The notes below the pieces were generated by a model, which saw only the letters and a list, made by a program, of their open reading frames with translations, searched no databases and was not told the origin of the DNA. Both the position numbers and the translations under genes were made by a program. A stretch of 64,000 nt of DNA from a virus, in IMG/VR virus record IMGVR_UViG_3300025889_000073, positions 107,729 to 171,728 of that record. One strand, given 5' to 3'. Below, piece after piece: positions 19,142-28,798 of the stretch; positions within the stretch are counted from its first letter, which is position 1, and every line of letters begins with the position of its first letter.

Positions 19142-20911
19142 ATGCACGACCTTGATTTGATGTTACAATACCAATTTGTTGGTAAAAATAAAGAAGCCCG
19201 TGAAATATCGGACAGAATGGAAGAATTAGGACCGAAAAGAGTTACTGATTCTTTTGGTAATAATACAAGTGATATTTGGTTGAGACACAAATATAATAGA
19301 GGATGGTTTTTATTACAAGAAGGTAATTACCAAGAAGGTTCACAATGTTTAGACGCAGGAAGATTTTTGGGTGTTTATGGTTCATCTCCACTACCAACGA
19401 AATCTCCAATTTTTAATCCTAAAGAAAACAATTTAAAAGATAAAAAAATTGTCATCAATCTTGAAGGTGGTTTTGGTGATGAAATTATACACGTTAGATT
19501 TGCAAAATCGTACAAGGATGCTGGCGCAAGTCAAGTGATTGTTGTTTGTTCTTCAGGTTTAAAAGATGTATTTTCAAGAATTGATGGTGTAGACCAAGTT
19601 GTTTCTAGAAAAGAATTTGATGATACGATTGAACATGATTATTGGATTCCAGGTTTCAGTTCGGGTTGGGTAGCTGGTCACACTTTTGAAAATTTTCCAA
19701 ATCAACAATACATTTATCCACTTGATGAATATGTGAATAAATGGGAAAATAAAATGCCCAAAAATGAAAAGGTGAAAATTGGAATAAGATGGGCAGGTAA
19801 TCCTAAATTTGAACATCAACAATTCAGAAAGTTTCCAGTTGATTTTATAACCAATTTAAAAAAATATAATGAACTAGAACTCTATAGTTTTCAAAAAGAC
19901 CACAATACAATTGATTTACCGGATTCAATTGTAGATTTACAACATGAACTTGAAACTTGGGATGATACAATTGGTGCATTAAAACAATTAGATTTATTAA
20001 TTACATCTTGTACATCTTTGGCACATTTAGCTGGTGCATTGGGTATAAAAACTTGGGTTGTTGTCCCTATTTTACCTTATCATCCTTGGGCATGGAAATC
20101 ACCCGAATCAACAAAATCTCCTTATTATCAAACAGTAAAAATTTTTAGACAAGAAGAATATAGGAAATGGAACACAACTTGGCAAAAATTATATTCTGAA
20201 CTAGAAGAAGAATACAGTTTAAAAAATGTAGATTTACCCAATTGTGATAAAGAATACAAAAAAATAAATCTTGGATGTGGTTTAGAGCAATATCAGGATT
20301 GTATCAATGTTGATAAAGAAGAAATTCTACAACCAGATGTTGTATTTGATTTAAATGAAAAAAAATGGCCTTGGAAAGACGATGAGTTTTCTTTTATTTC
20401 GGCAAAAAATATTTTACAGTATTTAAATAATCCAGAAGATACTATAAAAGAAATGTATAGAATAAGTGAAAATGGAGCTTTATGGGAAATTAAAGTGCCT
20501 GATCCAGCTGCTTATACTTCAGATAGTGAAATCAATTCCACAAGAAAATTTGGTTTAGAATATTTTGAAAATTTTGACCAAAGAAAGTTAATGGATAATA
20601 AAATAGTAAAAGGTTATATAGATAATCTATTTGCATATAAAGAAAAAATTGATTTCGAAATTGTTGATGTTTCTTTTGAATATCATCCAGAAATTATAAG
20701 AAAAATGAATTCTGGAGTTATTCAGTTGGAACACGTTATGGAAATGCAAAGAACTTTGAGAAATATTAATTTATATACAACAATTTTAATACAAGTAAAT
20801 AAGATACCTAGATATAAAGATGAAGAATTTGAAAATAAACTTAAAGATATAATTCAAAAAAAAGGTAAAAATCTTCAGTTTGGTATTGGAGTTAATAAAA
20901 TTTTAAATTAA
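19142..20911 (+). CDS. Bifunctional glycosyltransferase (GT9-like)/SAM methyltransferase
   Basis: A 589-residue fusion. Residues 1-85 are helical and TPR-like. Residues about 100-350 resemble GT9/heptosyltransferase-like enzymes of the TPR-glycosyltransferase type: NLEGGFGDEIIHVRFAKSY near 105, KIGIRWAGNPKFEHQQFRKFP near 215, and a donor-site region TSCTSLAHLAGALG near 285. From about residue 375 a Rossmann-type methyltransferase domain follows: KKINLGCGLEQYQDCINVD (SAM motif LGCG), then WPWKDDEFSFISAKNILQYL. A TTTGGAGTT ribosome-binding site precedes the ATG. It could glycosylate and methylate virion fibres or alter a host surface glycan; the substrate is unknown. Confidence 0.7.
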   Translation: MHDLDLMLQYQFVGKNKEAREISDRMEELGPKRVTDSFGNNTSDIWLRHKYNRGWFLLQEGNYQEGSQCLDAGRFLGVYGSSPLPTKSPIFNPKENNLKDKKIVINLEGGFGDEIIHVRFAKSYKDAGASQVIVVCSSGLKDVFSRIDGVDQVVSRKEFDDTIEHDYWIPGFSSGWVAGHTFENFPNQQYIYPLDEYVNKWENKMPKNEKVKIGIRWAGNPKFEHQQFRKFPVDFITNLKKYNELELYSFQKDHNTIDLPDSIVDLQHELETWDDTIGALKQLDLLITSCTSLAHLAGALGIKTWVVVPILPYHPWAWKSPESTKSPYYQTVKIFRQEEYRKWNTTWQKLYSELEEEYSLKNVDLPNCDKEYKKINLGCGLEQYQDCINVDKEEILQPDVVFDLNEKKWPWKDDEFSFISAKNILQYLNNPEDTIKEMYRISENGALWEIKVPDPAAYTSDSEINSTRKFGLEYFENFDQRKLMDNKIVKGYIDNLFAYKEKIDFEIVDVSFEYHPEIIRKMNSGVIQLEHVMEMQRTLRNINLYTTILIQVNKIPRYKDEEFENKLKDIIQKKGKNLQFGIGVNKILN

Positions 20912-20913
20912 TT

Positions 20914-21615
20914 ATGGAAACATTATTTTATTCTTACGATAGAGAAATTGAAAACTCTTATATTATAACCTTAAAAGGTAACGAAAATTCAGAAAGATTA
21001 TCGAAACAATGTCAAGAATCTTGTGATAAAGTTGGCCAAAGATATAAAATATGGGAAGCATATAATGGAATAGAAAACAAAATTGTTGTTCCAGAACATA
21101 TGAAAAATAGTGATTTTATGAAACTATTAAAAGTTTCTGACCACTATCTTACACGGGGTGAAGTTGCTTGTGCATTGAGTCATATTAGTCTTTGGGTTCA
21201 TTGTGTTAAACTTGATAGGCCAATTGTAATATTTGAACACGATGCTGTTTTATTAAAAGCTTTTGAACACCACAATTTTTATAATTCTATTGTGTTTTTA
21301 GGTAGTGCAGAGTGGGTAGAAAAAAACTGGCCAGTGACTCCTATTCCACCACACGGTACTGATGGCCATAATAAACATTTTATTTGTAGAGCTCATGCAT
21401 ATTCCATTGACCCACCAATTGCAAAAAATTTATTATCTCATGTTTTAAAAATGGGTATTTGTGACCCACTAGATATAATGATGAGGGCAGATTTGTTTAA
21501 TATAAGTCACGAAGGAGTTTATGCTTATGACAAATCTGAACCAAAAAATACAACGATTATGTCTAGACCTAGTGAAGGTAGAACGACCAAAAGAAATGAC
21601 CGCCTGATGTATTGA
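20914..21615 (+). CDS. Family 25-type glycosyltransferase
   Basis: A 233-residue protein. The start (IENSYIITLKGNENSERL) and the middle (LTRGEVACALSHISLWVHC, then PIVIFEHDAVLLK) match GT25 LPS-type glycosyltransferases, where the EHDA segment corresponds to the family's ExDA motif that contributes to sugar-nucleotide/metal binding. The gene begins 2 bases after the stop of the GT/methyltransferase fusion and forms a two-gene glycan cassette with it. A 48-base intergenic region with a late-promoter-like box then leads to gp13. The acceptor is unknown. Confidence 0.75.
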   Translation: METLFYSYDREIENSYIITLKGNENSERLSKQCQESCDKVGQRYKIWEAYNGIENKIVVPEHMKNSDFMKLLKVSDHYLTRGEVACALSHISLWVHCVKLDRPIVIFEHDAVLLKAFEHHNFYNSIVFLGSAEWVEKNWPVTPIPPHGTDGHNKHFICRAHAYSIDPPIAKNLLSHVLKMGICDPLDIMMRADLFNISHEGVYAYDKSEPKNTTIMSRPSEGRTTKRNDRLMY

Positions 21616-21629
21616 CGTTTTTGGTAAAG

Positions 21630-21637
21630 CATAAATA
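21630..21637 (+). promoter_or_regulatory. Late promoter-like box upstream of gp13
   Basis: CATAAATA lies in the 48-base gap before gp13, close to the T4 late consensus TATAAATA recognised by gp55. It is 27 bases upstream of the ATG. Confidence 0.55.
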
Positions 21638-21663
21638 CTCAGATAACCATAGGGAGTTTATTC

Positions 21664-22617
21664 ATGGCCATTAGCACTAGGTCTCAATTTAAAGACTATT
21701 GTTTAAGAAGATTAGGCCATCCGGTCATACAAATCAATGTAGATGATGACCAGGTGGAAGACCGTATTGATGATGCACTTCAATTTTTTCACGATTACCA
21801 TTTTGATGGATGTGAAAAAATCTACATGAAACACCAATTTACACAAGAAGATATTGATAGAAGATGGATTTATTGTCCTGATGCTGTTCTTTTTGTTACT
21901 GGTGTTATGCCTTTTGACGATTCAAATTCTTCTATCAATATGTTCGATTTAAGATATCAGCTTAGATTACATGACCTCTATGACTTCACATCGGTTTCTT
22001 ATGTTTCTTATGAGATTACCATGCAACACATTCGCACTTTGAATTTGTTGTTTTCTGGTACACCACAATTTAGATTTAATCGTCACCAAAATAAAGTATT
22101 TTTAGACATTGATTGGGAAAGAGATGCTCAATTAGGTAAATATGTTGTTATTGAGTGTTATAGAAAATTAGAACCAACATCAATAACTTTAACAGGCACC
22201 ATTACTGGCACAGTTTCTTCTAATACATTAACCGGCACATCAACAGTTTTTGACCAAGAAATTATTGAGAACGACTTTATTACATTATCTGACGGTCAAC
22301 AAGTTCAAGTTCGTAAAATCAATTCACCTACTGAAATAGAAATATCAAATGCTTTAAGTTCTGATGTAACTGCAAATACTATGGTTAAAGCAGGCGTGTC
22401 TGATGTTTGGGAAGATAGATTTTTAAAGAGATATGCAACAGCTCTAATCAAATATCAATGGGGTACCAATCTATCTAAGTTTGCTGGTATTCAAATGCCA
22501 GGTGGTGTGACTTTAGATGGTCCGAGAATTATGGAAGAAGCAAGAACAGAAATTGATAAAGTCGAAGAAGAAATGCAATCATACAATGTTTTACCCAACG
22601 ACTTCATAATGGGATAA
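21664..22617 (+). CDS. 13: Neck protein gp13
   Basis: A 317-residue homologue of T4 gp13 (309 residues), which with gp14 builds the neck that seals the portal and joins head to tail. The segments VDDDQVEDRIDDALQFFHDYH near residue 27 and WERDAQLGKYVVIECYRKLEP near 156 are characteristic, as is the C-terminal YQWGTNLSKFAGIQMPGGVTLD. A beta insertion at about residues 178-240 is TITGTVSSNTLTGTST-like. AGGGAG precedes the ATG. gp14 follows after 3 bases. Confidence 0.9.
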   Translation: MAISTRSQFKDYCLRRLGHPVIQINVDDDQVEDRIDDALQFFHDYHFDGCEKIYMKHQFTQEDIDRRWIYCPDAVLFVTGVMPFDDSNSSINMFDLRYQLRLHDLYDFTSVSYVSYEITMQHIRTLNLLFSGTPQFRFNRHQNKVFLDIDWERDAQLGKYVVIECYRKLEPTSITLTGTITGTVSSNTLTGTSTVFDQEIIENDFITLSDGQQVQVRKINSPTEIEISNALSSDVTANTMVKAGVSDVWEDRFLKRYATALIKYQWGTNLSKFAGIQMPGGVTLDGPRIMEEARTEIDKVEEEMQSYNVLPNDFIMG

Positions 22618-22620
22618 ACA

Positions 22621-23523
22621 ATGCCTACTAATTTCTATTTCAATAATTTTCCAGCCAACCATGTAACGCAAGAACAACTTCTTGTCGAAGATTTGGTCAT
22701 TGAATCCATGCAAATTCATGGAATGGATGTGTTTTATCTTCCTAGAACAACAAGAGACCAAGTAGATTATCTTTATGGAGAAGATACACTCAAACAATAT
22801 GTATCCGCATATCCTATTGAAATGTATTTGGAAAATGTTACTGGTATGGATGGAGAAGGAGATTTTGTTTCTAAATTTGGTTTAGAAATTAGAGATGAAG
22901 TTTCTTTATTAGTTTCTCGCCGTAGATTTGCATATCAAGTTGGTCAAAACATAATTAGACCTAGAGAAGGTGATTTGATTTATATACCATTAGTAGAAAA
23001 CTTTTTTGAAATTACTTTTGTTGAACACGAAAACGACCAGGCTATGTTTTATACATTGGGTCGTGGCCGTGGTGGTAATGTTTATGTTTATTCACTAAAA
23101 ATGAAACAGTTTGTGTTCTCAAATGAATTGATATCAACAGGAATAAGTGAGATTGATGAACAAATTCGTGACAATTATTCTAGAACAAGATTAACTGTGG
23201 ATACTGGTGGTAGTGGAAACTATAAACAAGATGAAATTATTTACCAAGGAACAGATTTGGCCAATGCTACAGCAACAGCTGTTGTACATACTTGGGATTA
23301 CCATACTAAAGCATTAGACATTTATCGGGTGATTGGTACTTTTGCTGGGTCATCGTCAATCATTGGCGACGAAAGTGGCGCAATTTGGACACAAACAGGT
23401 GCAGCTGACGATACTGTATTTGATAATAATGTGTTTGAGGACATTGTTGACAATACCAGAATTGAAACGGAAGCGGATTCAATAATCGACTTTTCAGAAA
23501 TTAACCCATTTGGTGAACCATAA
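22621..23523 (+). CDS. 14: Neck protein gp14
   Basis: A 300-residue gp14 homologue (T4: 256). The N-terminal HGMDVFYLPRTTRDQVDYLYGED and YPIEMYLENVTGMDGEGDFVSKFG are typical of T4-like gp14. It completes the neck above gp13. Residues about 210-260 form an extra beta domain (YKQDEIIYQGTDLANATATAVVHTWD) of the kind inserted in several aquatic T4-like structural proteins. The stop TAA overlaps the gp15 ATG by one base. Confidence 0.9.
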   Translation: MPTNFYFNNFPANHVTQEQLLVEDLVIESMQIHGMDVFYLPRTTRDQVDYLYGEDTLKQYVSAYPIEMYLENVTGMDGEGDFVSKFGLEIRDEVSLLVSRRRFAYQVGQNIIRPREGDLIYIPLVENFFEITFVEHENDQAMFYTLGRGRGGNVYVYSLKMKQFVFSNELISTGISEIDEQIRDNYSRTRLTVDTGGSGNYKQDEIIYQGTDLANATATAVVHTWDYHTKALDIYRVIGTFAGSSSIIGDESGAIWTQTGAADDTVFDNNVFEDIVDNTRIETEADSIIDFSEINPFGEP

Positions 23524-24566
23524 TGTTAGGCAAAAACCATTTTTATAACCGAACAATAAGAAAAGTCGTTGTGGCTTTTGGTACTATTTTCAATGATATC
23601 TATTTGCAAAGATATTCGAAAGATGGTAATACTGCATACGAAAAATTTAAAGTACCTCTTTCTTATGGGTCCAAAGAAAAATATATCACACGAATTACAT
23701 CAGACCCGAATTTAACAAAATCTGTCAATACATTGGTGCCTAGAATTTCTTTTGAGTTGACAGGTTTTAATTATGATAGTTCCAGAAAACAAATAAGTTC
23801 ATTAAGAAATTTTGCAAAAGATTCTACCACAGGAGCTTTGGCAACACAATATGTACCTGTTCCTTATGATTTTACATTTTCGTTATCCATTTATGTACGA
23901 AACACAGAAGATGGTACACAAATTATAGAACAAATTTTGCCTTTTTTTACACCAGATTTTAGTGTAACGGTTGATTTTATACCTGATATGAATCAGAAAT
24001 ATGACATACCTATCATACTGAATTCAGTATCAACATCAACCGATTATGAAGGCGACATGATGACAACTCGCTTAATAACATGGGATTTGGAATTTACGGT
24101 CAAAGGTTATATCTGGCCAGCAGTAATTAATCCTTCTGGTTTAATTGGCGATTCTTATGCCAATACAAGTGCTCCTGGTGGAGTTTCTTATGGCAGAGTT
24201 ATTACCAATCTATATGAAGAAACTCAAAACAAATCAGCACAAAAAGTTGTTGTTGATTATGCAAATGGAAACAATTACTTTTCAACTTCAGAAACAATTA
24301 GAGTTGAAAGTAAAGGAATAACTGGAAAAATAATTTATTTTAGTAATAGTAGTAGTGGCATATTAATTGCTGGTGAGTTGAATCAGCTTTTGGAAGTTGG
24401 TGATATAGTGCGTGGCGATTATACTGGTGCTAAATATACCATAACATCACTGGATAGTTCTCCAGTAAAATCAGTATCAATAATCACAACGACAGTACCT
24501 GAAGATTCTGATCCAGATGATGAATTTGGATTTGCAGAAACTATTAATGAATGGCCAAATGCATGA
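23523..24566 (+). CDS. 15: Tail sheath stabiliser gp15
   Basis: A 347-residue gp15 homologue (T4: 272). FYNRTIRKVVVAFGTIFNDIY at the start and the central PYDFTFSLSIYVRNTEDGTQIIEQILPFF are hallmarks. T4 gp15 forms the hexameric terminator ring that caps the tail tube and sheath and joins the neck. The C-terminal 130 residues are an extension with an added beta-strand domain. It overlaps gp14 by one base and gp16 by an ATGA. Confidence 0.9.
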   Translation: MLGKNHFYNRTIRKVVVAFGTIFNDIYLQRYSKDGNTAYEKFKVPLSYGSKEKYITRITSDPNLTKSVNTLVPRISFELTGFNYDSSRKQISSLRNFAKDSTTGALATQYVPVPYDFTFSLSIYVRNTEDGTQIIEQILPFFTPDFSVTVDFIPDMNQKYDIPIILNSVSTSTDYEGDMMTTRLITWDLEFTVKGYIWPAVINPSGLIGDSYANTSAPGGVSYGRVITNLYEETQNKSAQKVVVDYANGNNYFSTSETIRVESKGITGKIIYFSNSSSGILIAGELNQLLEVGDIVRGDYTGAKYTITSLDSSPVKSVSIITTTVPEDSDPDDEFGFAETINEWPNA

Positions 24567-24970
24567 TGGAAAAATTAAACAAAAACTTATCCGAAGCTTT
24601 AGAATTGGAACCAATCAAGTTTGGTTCTGACGAAAACTTACCTGTTTATTCAAATAAACAAGAACCTATACAAGACGATTCCGAATTCGCCAGACACAAC
24701 ATTCGTGAATTGATTGAAAAGGGTAATGTTGCGATTGATAATCTCCTACACGTTGCTAAAGAATCTGAACACCCTAGAGCTTATGAAGTCGCAGCAGGTT
24801 TAATTAAAAATTTATCTGACTTAAACAAAGATTTGTTAGAGGTACAGAAAAGAAAACAAGATTTAACTGGTGAAAAACAAAGTAAAAATATGAATATTGA
24901 TAAAGCTGTGTTTGTTGGTTCCACTTCAGAATTGGTAAAATTTTTAAAAAACAATAAAGGACAAGAATAA
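24563..24970 (+). CDS. 16: Terminase small subunit gp16
   Basis: A 135-residue protein if started at the ATG overlapping the gp15 stop (ATGATG; a further in-frame ATG lies 12 bases upstream). The order 15-16-17 and the helical central region (ARHNIRELIEKGNVAIDNLLHVAKESEHPRAYEVAAGLIKNL, about residues 45-85) match T4-like gp16, which recognises concatemeric DNA and stimulates gp17. The C-terminus is Lys-rich. Its stop overlaps the Dps-like gene by one base. Confidence 0.85.
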   Translation: MMEKLNKNLSEALELEPIKFGSDENLPVYSNKQEPIQDDSEFARHNIRELIEKGNVAIDNLLHVAKESEHPRAYEVAAGLIKNLSDLNKDLLEVQKRKQDLTGEKQSKNMNIDKAVFVGSTSELVKFLKNNKGQE

Positions 24971-25404
24971 TGGAACGATTGATTCAACAGTTAAAGGTTA
25001 TATTGGGTACAAATTTTAGTTTGTATTTTAAATCACACAGCTTCCATTGGAATGTGGAAGGTGCTGATTTTGTACAGTACCACACTTATCTTGGTGATTT
25101 TTACGAAAAAGTTTTTGATAACACCGATATTCTTGCTGAAAAAATTCGAATGTTGGATTCATATGCACCAACAGGACTCTCTCGTATGATTGAATTATCA
25201 GCAATAGAAGAAACAGAATCGATTCCTGACGCATTAGGTATGTTTAATGAATTAAAGTCTGATAATGATAAGATGATTGTACAAATTAAAGCTGGTATAG
25301 TTTTGGCAGACCAAGAAAACGAATCTGCGGTTTCAAATTACTTACAAGAACTTTTAGACCAACACCAGAAACACGCATGGTTTTTCCGTAGTATAACGAA
25401 ATGA
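24970..25404 (+). CDS. Dps-like ferritin-family protein
   Basis: A 144-residue protein with the Dps signature: SFHWNVEGADFVQYH near residue 24, followed by DNTDILAEKIRMLD. Dps proteins form 12-mers that oxidise and store iron and protect DNA. Compared with E. coli Dps, His26, His38, Asp53 and Glu57 occupy the ferroxidase positions H51, H63, D78 and E82, but the D67 position is Gly42, with an Asp one residue later. It is shorter at the N-terminus than E. coli Dps and lacks the long Lys-rich tail. It sits between gp16 and gp17 with overlaps at both ends, an unusual place. A protective or packaging-linked role is inference. Confidence 0.85.
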   Translation: MERLIQQLKVILGTNFSLYFKSHSFHWNVEGADFVQYHTYLGDFYEKVFDNTDILAEKIRMLDSYAPTGLSRMIELSAIEETESIPDALGMFNELKSDNDKMIVQIKAGIVLADQENESAVSNYLQELLDQHQKHAWFFRSITK

Positions 25405-27026
25405 CAGAAGGCGGTTATCTTGGTAATGACCGACTAAAAAAAGTTGGTGTTGAAATATCATATACCGAAGAACAAGTCAAAGAAATTATAAAATGTTCTG
25501 AAGACCCGGTATATTTTATTAAAAACTATGTTCAGATCGTACACGTTGATAGAGGTTTAATACCTTTTGATATGTGGCCGTTTCAAGAAGAAATGGTCAA
25601 AGATTTCCATGAAAATCGTTTTTCAATTTGTAAGATGCCTCGGCAGGTTGGTAAAACGACTACGACAGTTGGTTATATGTTGTGGTGTGTTTTATTCCAA
25701 GATGAATACACGATTGCAATTTTGGCCAACAAAGGCGCCTTAGCTCAAGAAATACTTTCACGTTTACAGAAAGCTTATGAATATTTACCACTTTGGTTAC
25801 AACAAGGTATCATTACTTGGAACAAAAGAAGTGTTGAACTGGAAAACGGTTCAAAAATTTATGCTTATGCAACATCCGCAGCTGGTGTTCGTGGTGGCAC
25901 ATACAACTTAATATTTTTAGACGAATTTGCTTTCGTGCCTAAGAATATGGCAGACGATTTCTTTACGTCTACTTACCCTGTTATTTCTTCTGGTCAAACG
26001 ACAAAAGTTATCATTGTTTCAACCCCTTATGGTCTAAACCACTTTTATAAGATGTGGGTCGATGCGTCTGAAAGTCGTTCTCTTTACAAGCCAATTGAAG
26101 TTCATTGGTCGCAAGTTCCTGGCCGTGATGCTAAATGGCGTGAAGAAACCATAAGAAATACCAGTGAAGAACAGTTTCGCCAAGAATTTGAGACTGAGTT
26201 CATTGGTTCATCGGCAACTTTAATATCTGGTGCTAAATTAAGAAGTCTGGCATTTTTTAATCCTTTATCTTCCGATGATAATTTAGACATTTATGAACAA
26301 CCCAAACCCGGACATTTGTATATCTGTACGGTGGATTGTTCAGAAGGTGTTGAACAGGATTATTCAACTATAAATGTTCTTGATGTTTCCCAAACTCCAT
26401 ATAAACAAGTTGCTAAATACCGAAACAATAAATTACCATTATTGTTTTTTCCAACAATCATTTACTCGATTGCAAATAGATTCAATGAAGCGTTTGTTTT
26501 AATTGAGACAAATAATGTTGGCCAACAAGTTGTAGATATATTACACTATGACTTAGAATACGAAAATGTTTATAAAATTGACCATCATCACATAAAAGGA
26601 CAAACAATATCGGGTGGATTCAAACGAGCGGCCAGTTTTGGTATTAAAACCACCAAATCAGTTAAAAAAATTGGTTGTGCAAACCTCAAAACTCTAATAG
26701 AAACTGACAAATTAATCATTAATGATTTTGACACTATTGCAGAACTGAACACATTTACAAGAATCCGAGATACATACCAAGCAGAAGAAGGTAATAACGA
26801 TGACTTAGTAATGGGTTTAGTACTGTTTGCATGGCTAACCGCACAGTCATACTTCAGAGATTCTACGAATATTGACATTCGTAGAGTACTTATAGAAGAA
26901 TATAATATGGCCGAAGAAGAAAATATCACTCCTGTAGGTTTTATCGAAGATGGACGAAAAGAAGAAATTATAAATGATGGATATGACATTTGGACTGAAA
27001 GAGGTTATCCATCTTCAATTTTATAA
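25401..27026 (+). CDS. 17: Terminase large subunit gp17
   Basis: A 541-residue packaging ATPase/nuclease (T4: 610). Walker A is MPRQVGKTT near residue 79, Walker B LIFLDEFAF near residue 170, with coupling motif VSTPYG near 206. The RNase H-fold nuclease begins with TVDCSEGVEQDYS near 310 and includes VLIETNNVGQQV near 370. The N-terminal region is shorter than in T4. Its ATG overlaps the Dps-like stop (ATGA), so it is translationally coupled to it. Confidence 0.95.
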   Translation: MTEGGYLGNDRLKKVGVEISYTEEQVKEIIKCSEDPVYFIKNYVQIVHVDRGLIPFDMWPFQEEMVKDFHENRFSICKMPRQVGKTTTTVGYMLWCVLFQDEYTIAILANKGALAQEILSRLQKAYEYLPLWLQQGIITWNKRSVELENGSKIYAYATSAAGVRGGTYNLIFLDEFAFVPKNMADDFFTSTYPVISSGQTTKVIIVSTPYGLNHFYKMWVDASESRSLYKPIEVHWSQVPGRDAKWREETIRNTSEEQFRQEFETEFIGSSATLISGAKLRSLAFFNPLSSDDNLDIYEQPKPGHLYICTVDCSEGVEQDYSTINVLDVSQTPYKQVAKYRNNKLPLLFFPTIIYSIANRFNEAFVLIETNNVGQQVVDILHYDLEYENVYKIDHHHIKGQTISGGFKRAASFGIKTTKSVKKIGCANLKTLIETDKLIINDFDTIAELNTFTRIRDTYQAEEGNNDDLVMGLVLFAWLTAQSYFRDSTNIDIRRVLIEEYNMAEEENITPVGFIEDGRKEEIINDGYDIWTERGYPSSIL

Positions 27027-27030
27027 AACA

Positions 27031-27037
27031 CTAAATA
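27031..27037 (+). promoter_or_regulatory. Late promoter-like box upstream of gp18
   Basis: CTAAATA lies in the 61-base gap after gp17, about 50 bases before the gp18 ATG, which has its own AAGGAG site. It resembles the T4 late consensus TATAAATA. Confidence 0.45.
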
Positions 27038-27087
27038 GTATATCAAGAAATCTTAAATTGACCCTGTAAAAACATAAGGAGAAATCC

Positions 27088-28773
27088 ATGGCATTCCAAT
27101 TATCACCTGGGGTAAACGTATCTGAGATTGACCTCACTACGGTTGTCCCCGCAGTCGCCACTTCAACTGGCGCAATTGCTGGAAATTTTGCATGGGGTCC
27201 AGTCAATGAAATAGTTACCATTTCTGACGAGGTTCGCCTAGCAGACACATTTGGTAAACCTAATGAAGATAATTATGAACACTGGTTCTCAGCATCAAAC
27301 TTCCTATCATATTCTAATAATTTAAAAGTTGTTCGAGCTGCCGGCTCCGGAGCATTAAATGCTGGTTCCAATTCAACCGGAGTACTTGTCGGTAATGATG
27401 ATGAATATTCAAGTGCTACACTCACTCTAGTCACCCACGGCGAATGGATTGCAAGATTTCCTGGTGAACTAGGCAATTCACTTAGTGTTGAGATGGTAGA
27501 CAGCAACACAATTACCACCTTGGCCAATAGTGGTCTGGACAAATTTGTTCCTTCTGCTGCACCTGGAACATCTACTTGGGTAAATGCACAAGGAGGTTCG
27601 GATGATGAACTGCACGTTATTGTAATTGATGCTCAAGGCAAATTTACTGGTGTGGCAGGACAAGTTTTAGAAACATTCCTTTATGTCTCTAAAGCTTCTG
27701 ATGCTAAAGATGATTATGGTAATACAAATTATTACGCTCAAGTCATAAACAATAGGTCGAAATATATCCGTTGGGCTGCCCACACAGATTTGACGACGGC
27801 CGCCGAAAGTTGGGGAAATACAGCTGCCAATGTAACATTTGCTAACCTGACTTCAAATGTTACATCAATATTAAATGGTGGTGCTGATGGTACTTACAGT
27901 TCTGGAAATACTGTAACAGGTTTAGGTTTGTTTGCATCGGCTGAAGCTGTTGACGTTTCGTTGTTAATTGGTGGTCCTGCCGATTCGACTGTTGTTAGTG
28001 AACTACACGATATTGTCGAATCCAGAAAAGATTGTCTTGCTTTCATTTCACCAGAAAAAGCTGATGTTGTAAACAATGCTGGTTCTGAAGCAACAGACGC
28101 TATTGCATATCGTGATGGCTTAACATCATCTTCTTTTTTGGTGATGGATTCAAATTGGAAATATCAATACGACAAGTACAACGACAAGTATCGTTGGATT
28201 CCTTGTAACGCTGATGTTGCTGGTGCTTGTGCAAGAACAGACCAGCAACGTGACCCATGGTACTCGCCAGGTGGTTTAAATCGAGGTATACTTAAAAATG
28301 TTATTAAGTTGGCATGGAATCCAAATCAAGCCGACCGTGATAACCTCTACCAAAAAGGTATCAACCCAATAGTTTCTTTTGCTGGTGAAGGTACAGTTCT
28401 GTTTGGTGACAAAACAATGTTGTCTAAGCCTTCTGCATTTGACCGCATTAATGTTCGCCGGCTGTTTATTGTACTTGAGAAAGCAATTTCCCGTGCTGCA
28501 CGGTACTCAATGTTTGAATTTAATGACCAATTCACAAGAGCACAGTTTGTAAATTTGGTCGAACCATTCTTGCGTGATGTACAAGGCCGCCGTGGTATTA
28601 CCGACTTCCGTGTTGTTTGTGACGAATCCAATAATACTGGACAAGTTATTGACCGTAACGAATTTGTTGGTGATATCTACATTAAGCCCGCACGTTCTAT
28701 TAACTTTATCCAACTCAACTTTGTTGCGGTTCGCACAGGCGTATCGTTTAATGAAGTTGTAGGACAGTTCTAA
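27088..28773 (+). CDS. 18: Tail sheath protein gp18
   Basis: A 561-residue contractile sheath subunit (T4: 659). The start FQLSPGVNVSEIDLTTVVPAV and the C-terminal conserved domain (YSPGGLNRGILKNVIKLAWNPNQ near 390, then FGDKTMLSKPSAFDRINVRRLF near 435) are classic. The C-terminal FVGDIYIKPARSINFIQLNFVAVR is the handshake domain common to sheath proteins. It is expressed late and in many copies; a strong AAGGAG site and use of GGT/CGT codons fit that. Confidence 0.95.
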   Translation: MAFQLSPGVNVSEIDLTTVVPAVATSTGAIAGNFAWGPVNEIVTISDEVRLADTFGKPNEDNYEHWFSASNFLSYSNNLKVVRAAGSGALNAGSNSTGVLVGNDDEYSSATLTLVTHGEWIARFPGELGNSLSVEMVDSNTITTLANSGLDKFVPSAAPGTSTWVNAQGGSDDELHVIVIDAQGKFTGVAGQVLETFLYVSKASDAKDDYGNTNYYAQVINNRSKYIRWAAHTDLTTAAESWGNTAANVTFANLTSNVTSILNGGADGTYSSGNTVTGLGLFASAEAVDVSLLIGGPADSTVVSELHDIVESRKDCLAFISPEKADVVNNAGSEATDAIAYRDGLTSSSFLVMDSNWKYQYDKYNDKYRWIPCNADVAGACARTDQQRDPWYSPGGLNRGILKNVIKLAWNPNQADRDNLYQKGINPIVSFAGEGTVLFGDKTMLSKPSAFDRINVRRLFIVLEKAISRAARYSMFEFNDQFTRAQFVNLVEPFLRDVQGRRGITDFRVVCDESNNTGQVIDRNEFVGDIYIKPARSINFIQLNFVAVRTGVSFNEVVGQF

Positions 28774-28776
28774 ATA
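28770..28776 (+). promoter_or_regulatory. Late promoter-like box upstream of gp19
   Basis: CTAAATA overlaps the gp18 stop and lies 22 bases before the gp19 ATG. It resembles the T4 late -10 box. Confidence 0.45.
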
Positions 28777-28798
28777 TAAGAGAAACAGGAGAAAATAA

